From assembly GCA_947172705.1 (NCBI GenBank), contig CAMWCA010000037.1:1-34873 (forward strand): a DNA stretch of 34,873 nt. The letters run 5' to 3'. The notes under the pieces are model-generated. The model saw nothing but the letters and a program-made list of their open reading frames with translations. It had not been told where the DNA came from and did not search any database. Below are positions 33,027 to 34,873 of this stretch, piece by piece. The DNA is from an uncultured Lachnospiraceae bacterium. Lineage in GTDB: Bacteria; Bacillota; Clostridia; Lachnospirales; Lachnospiraceae. Both the position numbers and the translations under genes were made by a program. Every line of letters begins with the position of its first letter. Position 1 is the first letter of the stretch.

Positions 33027-34238
33027 ATGGCGAATGTGCGTGATTATTTTAAGGAAAGAGAAAAGCGGCAGGGTGCGGCAGGAAACGTAGGCTACAAAGA
33101 AAGAATCCGCAGCCATAAGCTGACGATATTTTACCGGGTTGCACTTATGTTGTTTCTGGCGGTAGTGATAGTGGTCTTTTTGTTCATCCAATGGCAGAAT
33201 AAAGTATTTACGGACAGCATCGTCACTGAAACTGCGCCCCTTACGGTGGTACAGGGGGCATCGGTGAAAAATCTGGGGGGAAATATATTATTGTACAGTA
33301 AAGATGGTGCAAGCTGTATTGACTCTAAAGGAAATACCATATGGAACCGTACCTATGAGATGCAGACCCCTCTTCTTGACATCAGCGGCCAGGTGATGGC
33401 GGTCGGCGATTATAATGGACGCACCATTTACGTTATGGATAAGAGCGGCGAGAGAGGAACCATTAATACCAATCTCCCGATCAGAGATTTCTGTGTTTCT
33501 GCGAATGGTGTGGTGGCGGCTGTTCTGGATGATGCCGATGTGACGAGAATTTATGTGTATAACGGGAATGAAAATACGGAAACACCTATTATATCCGGTA
33601 AAGCGACTATGGACAAGAGCGGATATCCGTTCAGTGTTTCTTTGTCTCCAAACGGGCAGTTGATGATGGTTTCCTATTTATATGTAGACAGTGGAAATAT
33701 GAAATCCTCCGTAGCTTTTTACAATTTTGGCGAAGTGGGAAAGAACGAGAGCGATAACTATGTAAGCGGTTATGACTATCTTGACACAATTGTTGCCCAG
33801 GCGCAGTTTATGGATAATGACTCCGCTTTTGCCGTTTCTGATGACAGAATCGTTTTTTTCTCCGGAGGGGAAAGACCTGTCAGTGTTGTATCAAAGCTGT
33901 TGGAGGAGGAAGTGCAGGCTGTTTACTACAATGAGGATTATGTAGGGCTGGTGTTTATTAATGCAACGGGAGAATCTGCATACAGGCTGGACGTATACAA
34001 CGAATCCGGCGACAGGGTACACTCGCAGTTTTTTGACATAGAATATACGGATATTGTTTTTAGTAAGGATCAGATTATCATTTACAATGATCTTGACTGT
34101 CAGATCTGTAATATAAAAGGGGTAGATAAGTTTACAGGCAACTTTGATAAAACCACGTCGCTTGTAATCCCAACCGCTTCTATATATAAATATGTGACGG
34201 TCACATCTGATTCTGTTGATACAATTGAGCTGAAATAG
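33027..34238 (+). CDS. DUF5711-type membrane-anchored beta-propeller-like protein
   Basis: A 403-residue protein with a basic N-terminus (KEREKRQGAAGN), one TM helix (about 38-57) and an extracytoplasmic region of repeated beta strands with GNILLYSKDGAS, DYNGRTIYVMDKSG and VSLSPNGQLMMVS units. The repeats read like a PQQ/WD-type propeller. I associate this with DUF5711 but cannot check it. GGAG before ATG 33027 supports the start. The CvpA-type gene follows after 13 bases. Function unknown, probably envelope-related. Confidence 0.8.
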   Translation: MANVRDYFKEREKRQGAAGNVGYKERIRSHKLTIFYRVALMLFLAVVIVVFLFIQWQNKVFTDSIVTETAPLTVVQGASVKNLGGNILLYSKDGASCIDSKGNTIWNRTYEMQTPLLDISGQVMAVGDYNGRTIYVMDKSGERGTINTNLPIRDFCVSANGVVAAVLDDADVTRIYVYNGNENTETPIISGKATMDKSGYPFSVSLSPNGQLMMVSYLYVDSGNMKSSVAFYNFGEVGKNESDNYVSGYDYLDTIVAQAQFMDNDSAFAVSDDRIVFFSGGERPVSVVSKLLEEEVQAVYYNEDYVGLVFINATGESAYRLDVYNESGDRVHSQFFDIEYTDIVFSKDQIIIYNDLDCQICNIKGVDKFTGNFDKTTSLVIPTASIYKYVTVTSDSVDTIELK

Positions 34239-34251
34239 CAGAAAGGTACAA

Positions 34252-34641
34252 ATGTATTATATCTCATTGATTATCATTGCAATTATTTTTATCTGGAGGA
34301 TGATAGCGGGCTTCCGGAAAGGAATGGTACAGGAATTGATCTCGCTGGTCGCTATGGTGGCAGCAGGAGTTTGTGTTGTCCTTATTCTGGGAGCCATAGG
34401 AAGCTACATGGACAAGGAAATTGGAAAAACAGTTCAGATGGTAGTAGTGCTCCTGGCAGTATGCCTTGTATACAGATTGGTGCAGGTTCTGTTTACTTCC
34501 CTGGAACTGATTTCAAAGCTGCCGATTATTAAGGGAGTGGATAAGCTTTTGGGAATCGCAGTGGGGTTTGCAGAAGCGGTTGTGATTGTAGGAGGGGTAG
34601 TGTATTTCCTTAAGAATTGGGGCTTGTCTTTTCTTGCCTGA
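34252..34641 (+). CDS. CvpA-family membrane protein
   Basis: A 129-residue protein with four hydrophobic segments and the CvpA-style motif FRKGMVQELISLVAM near the first loop, then a basic/aliphatic C-terminal helix. Usual CvpA proteins are about 160-180 residues, so this is a short member that ends after the fourth helix. The AAAGG site lies before ATG 34252. In E. coli CvpA is tied to colicin V export and envelope homeostasis; its job here is unknown. Confidence 0.82.
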   Translation: MYYISLIIIAIIFIWRMIAGFRKGMVQELISLVAMVAAGVCVVLILGAIGSYMDKEIGKTVQMVVVLLAVCLVYRLVQVLFTSLELISKLPIIKGVDKLLGIAVGFAEAVVIVGGVVYFLKNWGLSFLA

Positions 34642-34752
34642 GGGAGAACAGGGGGATAGCCTCCCGGGTGCAAAGCCAGGATGCCGATACGCTTCTGCTC
34701 CTTGCGGCAGGCTGAACTGTTGCAAAAAACTTAAAAATTTTTAAAAAGTGTG

Positions 34753-34781
34753 TTGACAATAATTCCCTCATCTGATATTAT
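34753..34781 (+). promoter_or_regulatory. Strong promoter at the right edge
   Basis: TTGACA (34753-34758), exactly 17 bases, then TATTAT (34776-34781), with an A/T-rich UP-like tract just upstream (34725-34748). This is close to consensus and typical of stable-RNA operons. Confidence 0.8.
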
Positions 34782-34873
34782 ATGAAAGTCGCACGTTGAT
34801 AGAAATTGCGACTGTGAAAATTGCCGAAAGGCAGTAGGAACCTTGACAAATGAACAGCAATGCAGCCCTGAAA
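34782..34873 (+). other. Probable leader of an rRNA operon (truncated by the window edge)
   Basis: After the promoter come two small hairpins, GTCGCA/TGCGAC (34789-34794 with 34808-34813) and TTGCC-GAAA-GGCAG (34821-34834). A boxA-like stretch AACCTTGACAAATGAACAGC follows at 34840-34859. That phrase resembles the antitermination sequence found before 16S genes in Firmicutes. No 16S bases are present, so the assignment is an inference and would fail if the next kilobase holds no rRNA. Confidence 0.45.

Noticed and set aside
34782..34840. CRISPR repeat or array at the right edge
   Set aside because: Hairpin GTCGCA/TGCGAC recalls some repeats, but no second copy is present within the window, and a strong promoter plus a boxA-like phrase fits a stable-RNA leader better.

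Overview
The window looks like a chromosomal segment of an anaerobic Firmicute, most likely Lachnospiraceae (Clostridium cluster XIVa). The clues are moderate GC, strong AGGAGG-type ribosome sites, many sugar ABC transporters with YesM/YesN-type two-component systems, a PfkA with a PKTIDND loop, and a dnaX-ybaB-recR run. This is inferred from gene content and protein style; no species-level marker is complete in the window. Only the start of what may be an rRNA operon leader is present, at the right edge.

Region 1 (1-10015) is a galactose/glucose-type (Mgl) import locus with its own sensing apparatus. A binding lipoprotein is followed by an intercistronic hairpin, a tandem ATPase and a permease, then a terminator. 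After it come a small membrane protein, an AraC-type response regulator, a YesM-type histidine kinase, a membrane-anchored periplasmic-binding-like protein and a second MglB-like lipoprotein. The last two probably feed ligand information to the kinase (inference).

Region 2 (10028-17195) has a reverse-strand hypothetical gene and, from a divergent promoter with a palindromic operator-like element, a four-gene family-1 sugar/polyol ABC operon. Its binding protein carries both a lipobox and a C-terminal membrane helix. An OB-fold-like lipoprotein, a strong bidirectional terminator, a DUF2971 gene on the minus strand and a tRNA-Ser(CGA) with its own promoter and terminator follow.

Region 3 (17300-24125) is the most unusual part. 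A small coiled-coil gene sits behind a flagellar sigma-D-like promoter and a leader with mutually exclusive hairpins and GGA motifs. A lipoprotein with an acidic linker follows. Then come three signalling genes with rearranged domain order: a REC-LytTR-REC-winged-helix double response regulator, a 7TM-DISM-like histidine kinase, and a response regulator with a truncated LytTR domain fused in frame to an AgrC/GHKL membrane kinase.

Region 4 (24213-34641) is mostly housekeeping: a zinc-ribbon membrane protein with a TPM-domain protein, an iron-sulfur aldo/keto reductase, phosphofructokinase, dnaX, ybaB, recR, galM, two Lachnospiraceae-style membrane/propeller proteins and a CvpA-like protein. 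The window ends in a near-consensus promoter and a leader that resembles the start of an rRNA operon.
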